64,000 bases of DNA, taken from the NCBI GenBank assembly GCA_024227995.1, contig CP100465.1, forward strand, positions 124,001-188,000, in the 5' to 3' direction. Made by a program: the position numbers and the translations under genes. Source of the DNA: Halomicrococcus gelatinilyticus (GTDB lineage: Archaea; Halobacteriota; Halobacteria; Halobacteriales; Haladaptataceae). Below, piece by piece: positions 42,863 through 51,340 of this stretch (its first letter is position 1; each line of letters opens with the position of its first letter). The notes below the pieces were generated by a model. The model was not told where the DNA came from and did not search any database. It saw only the letters and a program-made list of their open reading frames with translations.

Positions 42863-43225
42863 GTGAGTCGCTACACCGTCGACATCGAGGTTCCGGAGGA
42901 CTGCGACGTCGACCAGGCCGGCGAGACGGTCTCCGTCGAGGTGTCCGACGACGAGTACGTCCTCGCCGTCGCACGGTCGGAGGGCGTCTGGCTGCCCGCC
43001 GACTGCCAGCAGGGCTGGTGTACCACCTGCGCCGCCGAACTGATCGAGGGCGAGGTCGACCAGTCCGACGCGCGCCGGTACTACGAGGAGGACCGCGAGG
43101 CCGGCCTCGTGCTCAGCTGCGTCGCGAAACCGCGCTCGGACCTGCGGATACGCGCCTGCCAGCAGGACGCGATGCTCGACCACCGCGCCGCCCACGACCG
43201 GCCGCCCGGGAACGCCAAGCGGTGA
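42863..43225 (+). CDS. 2Fe-2S plant-type ferredoxin
   Basis: 120 residues. The cluster-binding cysteines follow the plant-type pattern C-x4-C-x2-C (DCQQGWCTTC) plus a fourth Cys about 30 residues on in LVLSCVAKP. Acidic surfaces (DDDEYVLAV, EEDREAG) are typical of halophilic ferredoxins. It transfers electrons to an unknown partner. The start is a GTG 42 bp after the Dps-like gene, so the two may be co-transcribed. Confidence 0.88.
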   Translation: MSRYTVDIEVPEDCDVDQAGETVSVEVSDDEYVLAVARSEGVWLPADCQQGWCTTCAAELIEGEVDQSDARRYYEEDREAGLVLSCVAKPRSDLRIRACQQDAMLDHRAAHDRPPGNAKR

Positions 43226-43275
43226 CCCCGGACGTTGCGACGAGGTTTATTGAGGGCGAGACCCGAACACTGAGC

Positions 43276-43704
43276 ATGAGCGATTACCACGCCGTGCTGG
43301 TGTTCGACGGCGACTGCCCCTTCTGCTCGGCGGCAGCCTCCGCCCTCCGGCGACTCCCGGGCGTGGGTGCCGTCGCGTGGAACGACGACGCCGCCCAGGC
43401 GTTCCTCGCGGCGCAGTTCGACGAGACGCCGTTCGCGCTCGTGCTCGCCGACAGCGGGACCGAACGGGTGTACGTGGGTCGCGAGGCGGCCCGCGAACTC
43501 TGCGAACGCGCCGGGATGCCGGCGCTGGTCCAGGACGTCGTCGGCGACAACTACGAGTCCATCGCCGACGCCATCCGGACGGTGACCGGCGTCGACCGCG
43601 ACCCCGACCCCTACCACGGCGTCTACCCGCTCGCGGACGACGCCCGCGACCGGTTCGACGCCCTCGCCGGCAGCGCCGGTCACACCGCGAAGGTCCGGCG
43701 CTAG
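43276..43704 (+). CDS. DUF393 thiol-disulfide oxidoreductase family
   Basis: 142 residues. The redox-active motif [20 protein letters not shown] (C-P-F-C) and the conserved [16 protein letters not shown] region match DUF393 proteins, which are thioredoxin-like. The gene follows the ferredoxin after 50 bp on the same strand. The partner protein is unknown. Confidence 0.85.
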   Translation: MSDYHAVLVFDGDCPFCSAAASALRRLPGVGAVAWNDDAAQAFLAAQFDETPFALVLADSGTERVYVGREAARELCERAGMPALVQDVVGDNYESIADAIRTVTGVDRDPDPYHGVYPLADDARDRFDALAGSAGHTAKVRR

Positions 43705-43810
43705 GCCACAGCGGTGCTCTTCAGGTGCCGACACCACCGTTCTCCACGCCGCCACGTACGTCTACCTCACCACCACGTATATGCTACTCCCTGACGTGGC
43801 CTCGTGTGGC

Positions 43811-44404
43811 ATGGACGGAAAGAAACTGCTGATGATCGTCGGCGACTTCGGCGAAGACTACGAGATCATGGTACCGTTCCAGGCGCTCAAGGCGGTCGGC
43901 CACGAGGTGGACGCGGTCTGTCCGGAGCGCGGGGAGGGCGACACGGTCAAGACGGCCGTCCACGACTTCCGGGGCGACCAGACCTACCTCGAATCGCGGG
44001 GGCACGACTTCGCGCTCACCGCGGACTTCGAGGCGGTCGACCCGGCCGACTACGACGGCCTCGTCCTCCCGGGCGGCCGGGCACCGGAGTACCTCCGGAC
44101 GTACGACGAGGTGCTCGACGTCGTCCGGCACTTCGACGACGAGGACAAACCAATCGCCGCCATCTGCCACGCGGCCCAGATACTCGCGGCGGCGGACGTC
44201 GTCGGCGGCCGGACCTGCTCGGCCTACCCCGCACTCGAAGCCGACGTGGAGGGCGCGGGCGGCGACTACTACGACGGCGTCGTCACCGACGGCAACCTGG
44301 TGACGGCCCGCGACTGGGGCGACCACCCCGAGTGGCTCTCGCAGTTCCTCGACGTCCTCGGCACCGAGGTAGAGCACGGGCAGACGGTCGCTGCGGACGA
44401 CTGA
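43811..44404 (+). CDS. DJ-1/PfpI family protein
   Basis: 197 residues. The nucleophile-elbow Cys lies in [16 protein letters not shown], preceded by [14 protein letters not shown] and the Glu in [14 protein letters not shown]. These proteins act as deglycases, chaperones or proteases in stress. The ATG at 43811 is used; an upstream in-frame ATG at 43781 is weaker. It is the last of the Dps/ferredoxin/DUF393 group on the same strand. Confidence 0.88.
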   Translation: MDGKKLLMIVGDFGEDYEIMVPFQALKAVGHEVDAVCPERGEGDTVKTAVHDFRGDQTYLESRGHDFALTADFEAVDPADYDGLVLPGGRAPEYLRTYDEVLDVVRHFDDEDKPIAAICHAAQILAAADVVGGRTCSAYPALEADVEGAGGDYYDGVVTDGNLVTARDWGDHPEWLSQFLDVLGTEVEHGQTVAADD

Positions 44405-44729
44405 CGCCGATTTTCGACGCTCTCGACGCCTCTTCCCGTCGAACGGCGACGACGGTTCCCCCATCCCCTCGCGGCATTTCGTATAGCGCGATACGGTTCA
44501 TGCGTTCCGTCAGGCACACGTCCCGTCCTCTCGCCGAGGTCGCGTCGGGCCGTCCGCCGTCGTCCCGAGCGACGACTCGTCGGCACGCGAGGCCGCTGGC
44601 ACGCCGAATCGCGGAAACGCGCCGGTGCCGACCGCCGCGCCGGTGCGGTCGTGCGTGGTGGGACCGCGACCGACCGTCTGTTCCGTGGGGACGACGCGGG
44701 CCGGACCGTGCGAATGCAGCCGGCACCAA
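44405..44729. other. Gene-free interval before the cobalamin operon
   Basis: No gene. It contains one copy of a dispersed 28-bp motif (44482-44509) inside a small inverted repeat CGTAT/ATACG, followed by 220 bp without recognisable content. Confidence 0.5.
44482..44509 (+). repeat. Dispersed motif, copy A
   Basis: TATAGCGCGATACGGTTCAT followed by GCGTTCCG. It matches the copies at 52890-52917 and 60226-60253 in about 80% of positions; the consensus begins TATAGCGAAATACGGTTCAT. Confidence 0.65.
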
Positions 44730-44731
44730 CC

Positions 44732-44739
44732 AATTAAAG
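44732..44739 (+). promoter_or_regulatory. TATA box of the cobalamin operon, inside an inverted repeat
   Basis: AATTAAAG is centred about 30 bp before a short leader ORF at 44767. It is framed by CCAAC (44726-44730) and GTTGG (44739-44743), an inverted repeat that a regulator could use to mask the promoter. Confidence 0.5.
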
Positions 44740-44766
44740 TTGGATTGTTCTAATCACACTGTATTG

Positions 44767-44853
44767 ATGATGGATCCGAGCGCGCTCCGAAGAGCGGACG
44801 AAGCGAACCGGAACTGGTCATCCCCGTCCCCCGTGGAGCTGTGGGGCAGATGA
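44767..44853 (+). CDS. Possible 28-residue leader ORF of the cob operon
   Basis: It opens with two ATG codons (44767, 44770) and encodes about 28 residues ([20 protein letters not shown] and onward), ending at a TGA that overlaps the cobT ATG (ATGA, 44850-44853). The TATA box at 44732-44739 would start transcription within a few bases of it, so the mRNA would open with this frame. It may set cobT translation by coupling. The product itself shows no family. Confidence 0.45.
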   Translation: MMDPSALRRADEANRNWSSPSPVELWGR

Positions 44854-45857
44854 GGTTCGTCGTCGTGGCGGGCAACACGGAGACGGCACGGATCGACGGC
44901 ATCAGCGCCGCCGGGGCCGACGGCGACGTGATGGTCCACACCCCGAGCGCCGACCTCGAGATACTGACGTACGGTCGGCCAGTGCAGGCACCGGTCGTCC
45001 CCGTCAGTCCGTCGGGGTGTCCCACGCCTGCGGTCGTCACCCGCGCGGCGCGTGAGCTGCTGGAGTTCGAGACCGTCGCGCTGGACGCCGGCCTCGCCCG
45101 CCAGACCGGGTCGCCCACCGTGACCGTCGGCGACGGTGTGGGGCGGGACGTCCGCCGAACCCGGGCCGTTCCCGCCGCTCCGGAGACGTACGAAGCGGCT
45201 CGGCAGTTCGGCCGCGACCTCCCGGACGACGAACTCGTGCTCGGTGAGACCATCCCCGGCGGCACGACGACGGCGCTGGGCGTCCTCACCGCACTCGGCG
45301 AGCGGGCGACGGTGTCGTCCTCGCTCCCGGACAACCCGCTCGCGCTCAAGCGAGCGGTCGTCGACGAGGCGCTGGACGCCAGCGGCCTGTCCCCCGGTGA
45401 CACGGCCGACGACCCGGTCGAGACGGTCCAGCACGTCGGCGACCCCGTGCTCGCCGCCGTGGCCGGACTGGTCGACGGCGCGACGGATTCGGGCACGTCC
45501 GTAACGCTCGCCGGCGGCACCCAGATGGCGGCCGCCGCCGCACTCGCTCGCCACGCCGGCGTCGACGCACCGCTCTCGCTCGCCACCACCTCATTCGTCG
45601 CCGCCGACGAGACTGCGGCCATCCGCGACGTGGCGACGGACCTCGACCTGGCGCTGACCGTCACCGACCCCGGCTTCGACGCCCGGGACCATCCGGCGAT
45701 GGACGCCTACGTCGCCGGCGAGGCGAAGGAAGGCGTCGGGATGGGCGGCGCGCTGGCGCTCGTCGACCGGTCCGACGTTCCGATGGCGTCGCTACGCGAA
45801 CGGATAGTCACGGTGTACGACCGACTCGTGGCCGACGCGTCACCGCCGGATCCATGA
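44850..45857 (+). CDS. cobT: CobT-like nicotinate-nucleotide:DMB phosphoribosyltransferase
   Basis: 335 residues of the archaeal CobT form. Conserved parts are [37 protein letters not shown] and the substrate-binding [20 protein letters not shown] with [10 protein letters not shown] at the end. It activates the lower ligand base as an alpha-nucleotide for cobalamin assembly. It is the first enzyme gene of a run of overlapping cob genes on the plus strand. The ATG at 44850 is used rather than a GTG at 44841 because it overlaps the leader stop. Confidence 0.85.
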   Translation: MRFVVVAGNTETARIDGISAAGADGDVMVHTPSADLEILTYGRPVQAPVVPVSPSGCPTPAVVTRAARELLEFETVALDAGLARQTGSPTVTVGDGVGRDVRRTRAVPAAPETYEAARQFGRDLPDDELVLGETIPGGTTTALGVLTALGERATVSSSLPDNPLALKRAVVDEALDASGLSPGDTADDPVETVQHVGDPVLAAVAGLVDGATDSGTSVTLAGGTQMAAAAALARHAGVDAPLSLATTSFVAADETAAIRDVATDLDLALTVTDPGFDARDHPAMDAYVAGEAKEGVGMGGALALVDRSDVPMASLRERIVTVYDRLVADASPPDP

Positions 45858-45909
45858 ATACCGCAGCATTCCGAGAGCCGAACCCCACGCTCCCCCGAGG
45901 TGACCACCC

Positions 45910-46572
45910 GTGAGTGGAGCCGACACGTCGATCGACGGCGTCTCGTTCGACCTCTTCGGGACGCTGGTCAGGGTGGACGGACCTGACGACCCGGCCGCGG
46001 CGGTCGCCGACGCGCTCGAAGCCCGCGACGTGGACGTGCCGGACGACTGGTCGACCGCCTACGCGGAACCGCACGTCGAGGTCCCCGACGGCACCGAACT
46101 TCCCCTCGCGGACCACGTGGTGGCCGCGCTGGCGAGCCGTTCCGACTCGCTTCGCGGGGACGACGTCCGAAGCGACGTCGAGGATGCCGTGTTCGACGCG
46201 TTCGAACCGCGCGTGGAGACCCGGGAGGACGCCGCGTCGGCCGTGAAGACGCTGGCGGACCGCCTGCCGGTCGGCGTCCTGTCGAACTGCAGCGTTTCCG
46301 GCCTCGCCGAACGCGCCCTCGCCGAGTCCGACGTGGACGAGTCGGCGCTCGACGCGGTCGTCACGAGCGTCGACTGCGGGTGGCGCAAGCCGGCCCCGCG
46401 CGCGTTCGAGGCCGTCGCAGCGGAACTGGGCGTCGAGGTGGACCGACTGGTCCACGTCGGCGACGATCCCCGGACGGACGGACGAGCGACCGCGGCGGGC
46501 GCGAGGAGCGTCCTCGTCGAGGAGACGCCGCTCGGGGCGGTTCCCGAGACCCTGGAGGAACGATGGGGATGA
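45910..46572 (+). CDS. HAD-superfamily hydrolase in the cob operon
   Basis: 220 residues, GTG start. The HAD motifs are FDLFGTLV (motif I), VLSNCSVSG (motif II), WRKPAPRAF (motif III Lys) and HVGDDPRTD (motif IV). Motif I has Phe where phosphatases usually have a second Asp, as in haloacid-dehalogenase-like members, so phosphatase activity is uncertain. Its position between cobT and cbiB makes it a candidate for the missing alpha-ribazole or cobalamin-phosphate phosphatase. It overlaps cbiB by ten bases. Confidence 0.82.
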   Translation: MSGADTSIDGVSFDLFGTLVRVDGPDDPAAAVADALEARDVDVPDDWSTAYAEPHVEVPDGTELPLADHVVAALASRSDSLRGDDVRSDVEDAVFDAFEPRVETREDAASAVKTLADRLPVGVLSNCSVSGLAERALAESDVDESALDAVVTSVDCGWRKPAPRAFEAVAAELGVEVDRLVHVGDDPRTDGRATAAGARSVLVEETPLGAVPETLEERWG

Positions 46573-47465
46573 CGGCGACCGCGGCGGTCGGACTGGCCCT
46601 GCTGCTGGACGCCGTCTTCGAGGAGTTCCCCGGCCGCGTCCATCCCGTCGCGCTGTTCGGTCGCGTCGTCGGTCGATTCGACCGGTCGTGGGCCCATCCG
46701 AAACCCGTCGGCGCGCTCGCCGCGCTCGTCCTTCCGCTCGGCGCGGCCGCTCTCGCGGGCGTACTCACCGACCTCGCCGGCAGCTACGGCGCGGCTCTCG
46801 GCACCGGCGTCGCCGCGGTTGCGCTGTTCAGCGCGACGAGCCTCCGGATGCTGGTCTCGGAGGCCGCCAGCGTCGTCGACCGGACCGAGAGCGACGTCGA
46901 GGCCGCCCGCGGCGCGGTGCGTGCGCTCGTCGGCCGGGACGCGACCGACCTGTCGCCGGGTGAACTCCGGAGCGCCGCCGTCGAGTCCGTCGCCGAGAAC
47001 CTCGCCGACGGACTCGTAGCGCCCCTGGTCGCCTTCGCACTCGGCGCGCAGTTCTCCCTCCCGCTGGCGGTGGCCGCCGCCGTCTGGGTGAAGGCCGTGA
47101 ACACGGTGGACTCGATGCTCGGCTACCGCTCGAAGCCGGTCGGCTGGGCGGGCGCGCGCCTGGACGACGTCGTCATGTGGCTGCCGGCCCGACTCGGCGC
47201 GGCGAGCATCGCGCTCGCCGGTCGGTCGCTGGCGGCGCTCGGTCGCGCTCGCGTCTGGCATACCGCGCCGCCCTCGCCGAACTCCGGGTGGCCGATGGCG
47301 ACCCTCGCCGCCGTGCTCGACGTCGAACTCGTCAAACCGGGCGTGTACGACCTGAACCCGGCCGGCGAGCTGCCGACCGCCTCCGACGCACGGGCGGGCA
47401 TCCGCGTCGTGGGCGTCGCGGGCGTGCTCTCGTTCTTCACCGCGGGGGTGGTCGCGTGGTTCTGA
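46563..47465 (+). CDS. cbiB: Adenosylcobinamide-phosphate synthase CbiB
   Basis: 300 residues, membrane-bound with four or five helices. Family blocks are LLLDAVFEEFPGRVHPVALFGR at the N-terminus, SAAVESVAENLADGLVAPL and VNTVDSMLGYRSKPVGWAGARLDDV. It joins aminopropanol phosphate (or threonine phosphate products) to adenosylcobyric acid. The start is the ATG at 46563; translation is coupled to the HAD gene upstream and overlaps the cobS start by ten bases. Confidence 0.93.
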   Translation: MGMTATAAVGLALLLDAVFEEFPGRVHPVALFGRVVGRFDRSWAHPKPVGALAALVLPLGAAALAGVLTDLAGSYGAALGTGVAAVALFSATSLRMLVSEAASVVDRTESDVEAARGAVRALVGRDATDLSPGELRSAAVESVAENLADGLVAPLVAFALGAQFSLPLAVAAAVWVKAVNTVDSMLGYRSKPVGWAGARLDDVVMWLPARLGAASIALAGRSLAALGRARVWHTAPPSPNSGWPMATLAAVLDVELVKPGVYDLNPAGELPTASDARAGIRVVGVAGVLSFFTAGVVAWF

Positions 47466-48202
47466 CCGCGCTCCGGGGCGCGCTGGGGTTCCTCTCCCGG
47501 TTGCCGCTCGGCCGGACCGAGGACGCGTGGGAGGCGTTCCGGGCGTCCCCGACGGCGTTCCCACTCGCGGGCTACGTCGTCGGCGCGCTCGTCGCGCTGC
47601 CGCTGCTGGTGCCCGCACCGGTCCCCACCGTCGCGCTCCTGTTCGTCGCCGGCGTCTACGCCGCGACGGGTATCAACCACGTCGACGGGGTGACGGATCT
47701 CGGCGACGCGGCGGCCGTCCACGGCGGACCGTCCGAGCGTCGCGACGTGATGACGGACACCGTCGTCGGCACCGGTGGCGCGCTCGCCGTCGCCCTCGTC
47801 GTCCTCGGTCTCGGCACCGCCGGCGCAGCACTGGCCGGTCTTCCCGCACGGGCAGCGCTCGTCGTCGTCACGGCCGAGGTTGGCGCCAAACTCGGCATGG
47901 CGACGCTCGTCTGCCTCGGGTCGGCACCGCACGAGGGACTCGGTTCCGCGCTCACGGCGAACGCGGACGCCCGCTCGCTCGTCCCGGCGGCCGTCGTCGC
48001 GCTGCCCGCGGTCGCGCTGACCTGGCCGCGGCTCGCCCCCGGCGCAGCGGCCCTGACCGCCGCCGTGCTGGCGTCGCTCGCCGTGTTCGCCTGGGCGCGG
48101 ACGAACCTCGGCGGGGTGAGCGGCGACGTCCTCGGGGCGACGAACGAGGTCGCTCGCGTCGCGGCGCTGCACGCGGGGGTGGTCGCGTGGACGCGCTTCT
48201 GA
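47456..48202 (+). CDS. cobS: Cobalamin (5'-phosphate) synthase CobS
   Basis: 248 residues, a polytopic membrane enzyme. The catalytic acidic motif NHVDGVTDLGDA lies near residue 75, and FLSRLPLG at the N-terminus matches the family. It joins adenosyl-GDP-cobinamide to alpha-ribazole (phosphate). The GTG at 47456 is chosen because it overlaps the cbiB stop; the frame upstream is not homologous. It overlaps cobY by 16 bases. Confidence 0.92.
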   Translation: MVLTALRGALGFLSRLPLGRTEDAWEAFRASPTAFPLAGYVVGALVALPLLVPAPVPTVALLFVAGVYAATGINHVDGVTDLGDAAAVHGGPSERRDVMTDTVVGTGGALAVALVVLGLGTAGAALAGLPARAALVVVTAEVGAKLGMATLVCLGSAPHEGLGSALTANADARSLVPAAVVALPAVALTWPRLAPGAAALTAAVLASLAVFAWARTNLGGVSGDVLGATNEVARVAALHAGVVAWTRF

Positions 48203-48738
48203 TGTGCGGCGGCCGCGGCACCCGCCTCGACGCACCCGTCGAGAAGCCGCTGTTCGAGGTCGGCGGCCGGCCGATGGTCGACCACGTCCGCGACGCGCTC
48301 CGCGCGAGCCGCTGCGAGACCGTGCACGCGGTCGGCTCCCCGGACACGCCGGAGACCCGCGACCACTGGGAGGGCACGTATCTCGAAGCACCCGGCGACG
48401 GCTACGTCGCCGACCTGCAGTACGCACTGGAGCGGGTGGACACCCCGGTCCTGACCGTCGCTACGGACCTCCCGCTGCTCGGCGGCGACGCGGTCGACGC
48501 GGTGCTGGACGCCCACGGCGGCGGGTCGCTGACGGTCGCCGTCCCCGCCGCGCTGAAGCGCCGCCTGGGGGTGAGCACCGACACGACGACCACCGTCGTC
48601 GGCCGCGAGGTCGCACCGACGGGACTCAACGTCGTCGACCCGGACGACGACGGCGACACGCACCTGTCGTACGACGTCCGCCTCGCGGTCAACGTGAACC
48701 GACCCGGCGACGCGACCGTCGCGGAGGAACTCCTATGA
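48187..48738 (+). CDS. cobY: Adenosylcobinamide-phosphate guanylyltransferase CobY
   Basis: 183 residues, the archaeal non-orthologous replacement of CobU. The nucleotide-binding motif MCGGRGTRLDAPVEKPLFEVGGRPM sits at the N-terminus, with TVATDLPLLGGDA and a C-terminal LNVVDPDDDGDTHLSYDVRLAVNVN. It makes adenosylcobinamide-GDP from GTP. The GTG at 48187 opens the reading frame within the end of cobS. Its stop shares bases with the small ORF that follows. Confidence 0.92.
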   Translation: MDALLMCGGRGTRLDAPVEKPLFEVGGRPMVDHVRDALRASRCETVHAVGSPDTPETRDHWEGTYLEAPGDGYVADLQYALERVDTPVLTVATDLPLLGGDAVDAVLDAHGGGSLTVAVPAALKRRLGVSTDTTTTVVGREVAPTGLNVVDPDDDGDTHLSYDVRLAVNVNRPGDATVAEELL

Positions 48739-48875
48739 GAACGCAACGCAGGAACCCGGATCCGACGGACGGAACGAACGGTGACGGCACACACCGAACC
48801 ATCCAGCGAGGCTGTCTGAAGACGGACGAGCGACCGCCCGGCCGACCGACGTCGGCCGGGAGGGGTGACGGATGA
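48735..48875 (+). CDS. Possible 46-residue small protein between cobY and cobD
   Basis: The ATG at 48735 overlaps the cobY stop (ATGA), and its TGA at 48873 overlaps the cobD ATG (ATGA at 48872-48875). The 141-bp interval has no stop in this frame and is too short for normal annotation. The sequence is hydrophilic and basic (RTQRRNPDPTDGTNGDG, then RGCLKTDERPPGR) with one Cys and no domain. Coupling at both ends argues for translation, but an accidental frame is possible in high-GC DNA. Confidence 0.4.
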   Translation: MRTQRRNPDPTDGTNGDGTHRTIQRGCLKTDERPPGRPTSAGRGDG

Positions 48876-49882
48876 ACCCCGACGCCGTCCGCCAGGTCGG
48901 CCGAGAACCACACGGTAGCAGCGACGACCCGACCCTGCTCGACTTCAGCGCCAACACGAACCCCCGGGTTCCGGACGGGGTCGAGGCGGTGTACCGGGAC
49001 GCGTTCGAGGCGTCGCGGTCGTATCCGCCGGAACCGCCGGCCGAGTACCGGGAAGCGGCGGCAACGTACGTCGACTGCGACCCCGAACAGGTCGTCCCGA
49101 CGCCGGGCGGCCTCGCCGCCATCCGCCGGACCGTCGATCTCGCCGTCGACGACGGCGACTCGGTGCTCGTCCCGCACCCCAGTTTCGGCGAGTACGCGCG
49201 GGAGGTCCGCCTCCACGGTGGCGACCCGTCGTTCGTCCCGCACCACGAAATCCTCGACGCCGACCCCACAGACCACGCGCTCGCAATCGTCTGCAACCCG
49301 AACAACCCCACCGGCACCGCGTACGACGCCGGCGCGCTGGCGGCGTTCGCCGACCGGTGTCGGGGGGCCGGAACGCGACTGCTCGTCGACGAGGCGTTCC
49401 TCGGGTTCACCGACCGGCCGTCGCTCGCGGGCACGGACGGCGTCGTCGTCGCGCGCTCGCTGACGAAGCTGTTCGGCCTCCCCGGCCTCCGGGCCGGGTT
49501 CGCCGTCGCGACGGGGGAGTTCCGGGAGGCCCTGCTCGGTGCTCGCCGCCCGTGGAACGTCGGCGGCACGGCACTGGCCTCCGGTGGCTTCTGCATGGAC
49601 CAGGGCGACTTCGTCGCGCGCACGCGAGAGCGCGTGCGAACGGAGCGAGCGCGGATGCGGGAGGCACTAGCCGAACGGTTCGACGTCGTCCCCTCCGACG
49701 CGCCGTTCCTGCTGTTCGACGTCGGCGACCGCGACGTAGACGCCGTGCTCGCACGGGCGCGGGAGCGCGGCCTCGCGCTCCGCGACGCCACGACGTTCCG
49801 GGGGCTCGACTCCCACGTCCGCGTCGCCGTCCGACTCCCCGAGGAAAACGACCGTCTCCTGGAGGTGCTCCGTGACGTTTGA
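48872..49882 (+). CDS. cobD: L-threonine-O-3-phosphate decarboxylase CobD-like
   Basis: 336 residues, class I/II aminotransferase fold. FSANTNPRVPDGV marks the family N-terminus, CNPNNPTGTAY the substrate-binding Asn, and RSLTKLFGLPGLRAGF the PLP lysine. Arg in the C-terminal HVRVAVRLPEEN binds the substrate carboxylate. In cobalamin synthesis it gives aminopropanol phosphate, the CbiB substrate. It overlaps cbiZ by 11 bases. Confidence 0.9.
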   Translation: MNPDAVRQVGREPHGSSDDPTLLDFSANTNPRVPDGVEAVYRDAFEASRSYPPEPPAEYREAAATYVDCDPEQVVPTPGGLAAIRRTVDLAVDDGDSVLVPHPSFGEYAREVRLHGGDPSFVPHHEILDADPTDHALAIVCNPNNPTGTAYDAGALAAFADRCRGAGTRLLVDEAFLGFTDRPSLAGTDGVVVARSLTKLFGLPGLRAGFAVATGEFREALLGARRPWNVGGTALASGGFCMDQGDFVARTRERVRTERARMREALAERFDVVPSDAPFLLFDVGDRDVDAVLARARERGLALRDATTFRGLDSHVRVAVRLPEENDRLLEVLRDV

Positions 49883-50624
49883 CGCGACGGTCGCCGACGG
49901 TGTCCTCGCGGTCCGCCGACCGTCGACGCGCTGGCTCTCGACGGGGTGGGCCGGCGGGTACGAACGGGCGGACGCCGCCTACAACGTCACCGTCCCCGAG
50001 GGCTGGGACCGGACCGACCTCGACGCGTACGTCGCGGAACGACGCGACAGCGCGGGGTTCGAGAGCAGCGGGCCGTCGCTGCTGACCGGCGTCGAGATGC
50101 GCCACGCCAGGGGTGCTCGTCTCGGTCCCGTCCGGGCGTTCGCCACGGTCGGTCTGTCGAACCCGGCTGCCCTCCCCGTGGAACGGGGAGCGAAGGACGG
50201 TGACCGAGGAGGCGCCGCGACGACCGGCGTCGACGACGAACGGGCGACCGACGAATCGCTCGACGGTGAACGACGCATCGGGACGGTCAACCTCGTCGTC
50301 GGGACGACGCGGACGCTGGACGACGGCGCGCTCGCGACCCTGCTCGGCGTCGTCGTCGAGGCGAAGGCAGCCACGCTGGTGGCGCTGTCCGGCTTCCCCG
50401 GCACGACGTCGGACGCTGCGGTCGTCGGCAGCGTGCCGGACGGCGAGTCAGAAACGTTCGCCGGCAGTGCGACGGCGGTCGGCGCGGCCGCCCGCGCCTG
50501 CGTCCGGGACGCGGTGCGTGCGAGCTTCCGCTCCCGGTACGCCTCGCGGGGCGTCCCACGTTCCGTCGACGACGCCGATCACGGCGTCGTCACCGACCAG
50601 CGCGCGGATGTGTTCGAACCGTGA
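49872..50624 (+). CDS. cbiZ: Adenosylcobinamide amidohydrolase CbiZ
   Basis: 250 residues. The family blocks are RWLSTGWAGGY, SGPSLLTGVEMRHARGA, FATVGLSNPAALP and GTVNLVVGTTRTLDDGALATLLGVVVEAKAATL. It cleaves the aminopropanol side of salvaged cobinamide to adenosylcobyric acid, which CbiP and CbiB rebuild. Its presence marks a salvage route. GTG start at 49872; it overlaps cobA by four bases. Confidence 0.92.
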   Translation: MTFDATVADGVLAVRRPSTRWLSTGWAGGYERADAAYNVTVPEGWDRTDLDAYVAERRDSAGFESSGPSLLTGVEMRHARGARLGPVRAFATVGLSNPAALPVERGAKDGDRGGAATTGVDDERATDESLDGERRIGTVNLVVGTTRTLDDGALATLLGVVVEAKAATLVALSGFPGTTSDAAVVGSVPDGESETFAGSATAVGAAARACVRDAVRASFRSRYASRGVPRSVDDADHGVVTDQRADVFEP

Positions 50625-51340
50625 ACGACGATAGGGATACCATGACGAACGACGACACCGACGACGACCGAGAGGAACAGCCCCCGCGCCCGCCAGGGCG
50701 CGGCGAGACGCCCGAAGCCCGCCCCGTCGAGCCGTCGGCTCCGCCGGAGTTCGGCCTCGTCCAGGTCTGGTGGGGAGACGGCAAGGGGAAGACGACCGCC
50801 GCCCTGGGGATGGGGTTCCGCGCGGCCGGGCACGGCTACCGCGTCCACGTGCTCCAGTTCATGAAGGGCGGCGCGTCGAGCGTCGAGGACGTCCGCGGCG
50901 AGTACAACGCCATCGCGGCGATGCCCGGCATCTCCTACGAGAACTCGGGTCACTACGGCTGGCACGGACGGCTGGACGGGTCCGACGAGGACGAACACGT
51001 CGCCAGGGCGCGCGGCGGACTGGAGCGCGCCCGGGAGCTAATCGGCGCTGTGCGCGAGGCCGACCTGGGGTCGCCGCTCCCGCTCGACGGCCCCGCCGAC
51101 GACGGCGTGCACATGCTCGTCCTCGACGAGATACTGTACGCCGCGAACCGCGAGCTCGTCGACCCCGACGCGGTCGTCGACCTCGTCGAGTCGAAACCGG
51201 ACGACCTCGAACTCGTGCTCACCGGCGGTCACGAGGCACCCGAGTACGTCCGCGACCACGCCGACCTGATCACGAACGTCCGCAAGGAGAAACACCCGTT
51301 CGGGGCGGGCCACCGCGCCCGCAAGGGGACCGAGTACTGA
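50621..51340 (+). CDS. cobA: Cob(I)alamin adenosyltransferase CobA (CobO-type)
   Basis: 239 residues. The P-loop [21 protein letters not shown], the HVLQFMKG block and the C-terminal [30 protein letters not shown] belong to the BtuR/CobO family. It adenosylates corrinoids with ATP. A 40-residue acidic/proline-rich N-terminus ([20 protein letters not shown]) is added. The start is the GTG at 50621 overlapping the cbiZ stop; an ATG at 50642 is an alternative. Confidence 0.9.
   Translation: MNDDRDTMTNDDTDDDREEQPPRPPGRGETPEARPVEPSAPPEFGLVQVWWGDGKGKTTAALGMGFRAAGHGYRVHVLQFMKGGASSVEDVRGEYNAIAAMPGISYENSGHYGWHGRLDGSDEDEHVARARGGLERARELIGAVREADLGSPLPLDGPADDGVHMLVLDEILYAANRELVDPDAVVDLVESKPDDLELVLTGGHEAPEYVRDHADLITNVRKEKHPFGAGHRARKGTEY

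Noticed and set aside
44405..44849. Cobalamin riboswitch upstream of cobT
   Set aside because: I see no B12-box-like conserved sequence, and the promoter seems to make a nearly leaderless mRNA starting at the short leader ORF, leaving no room for a riboswitch.
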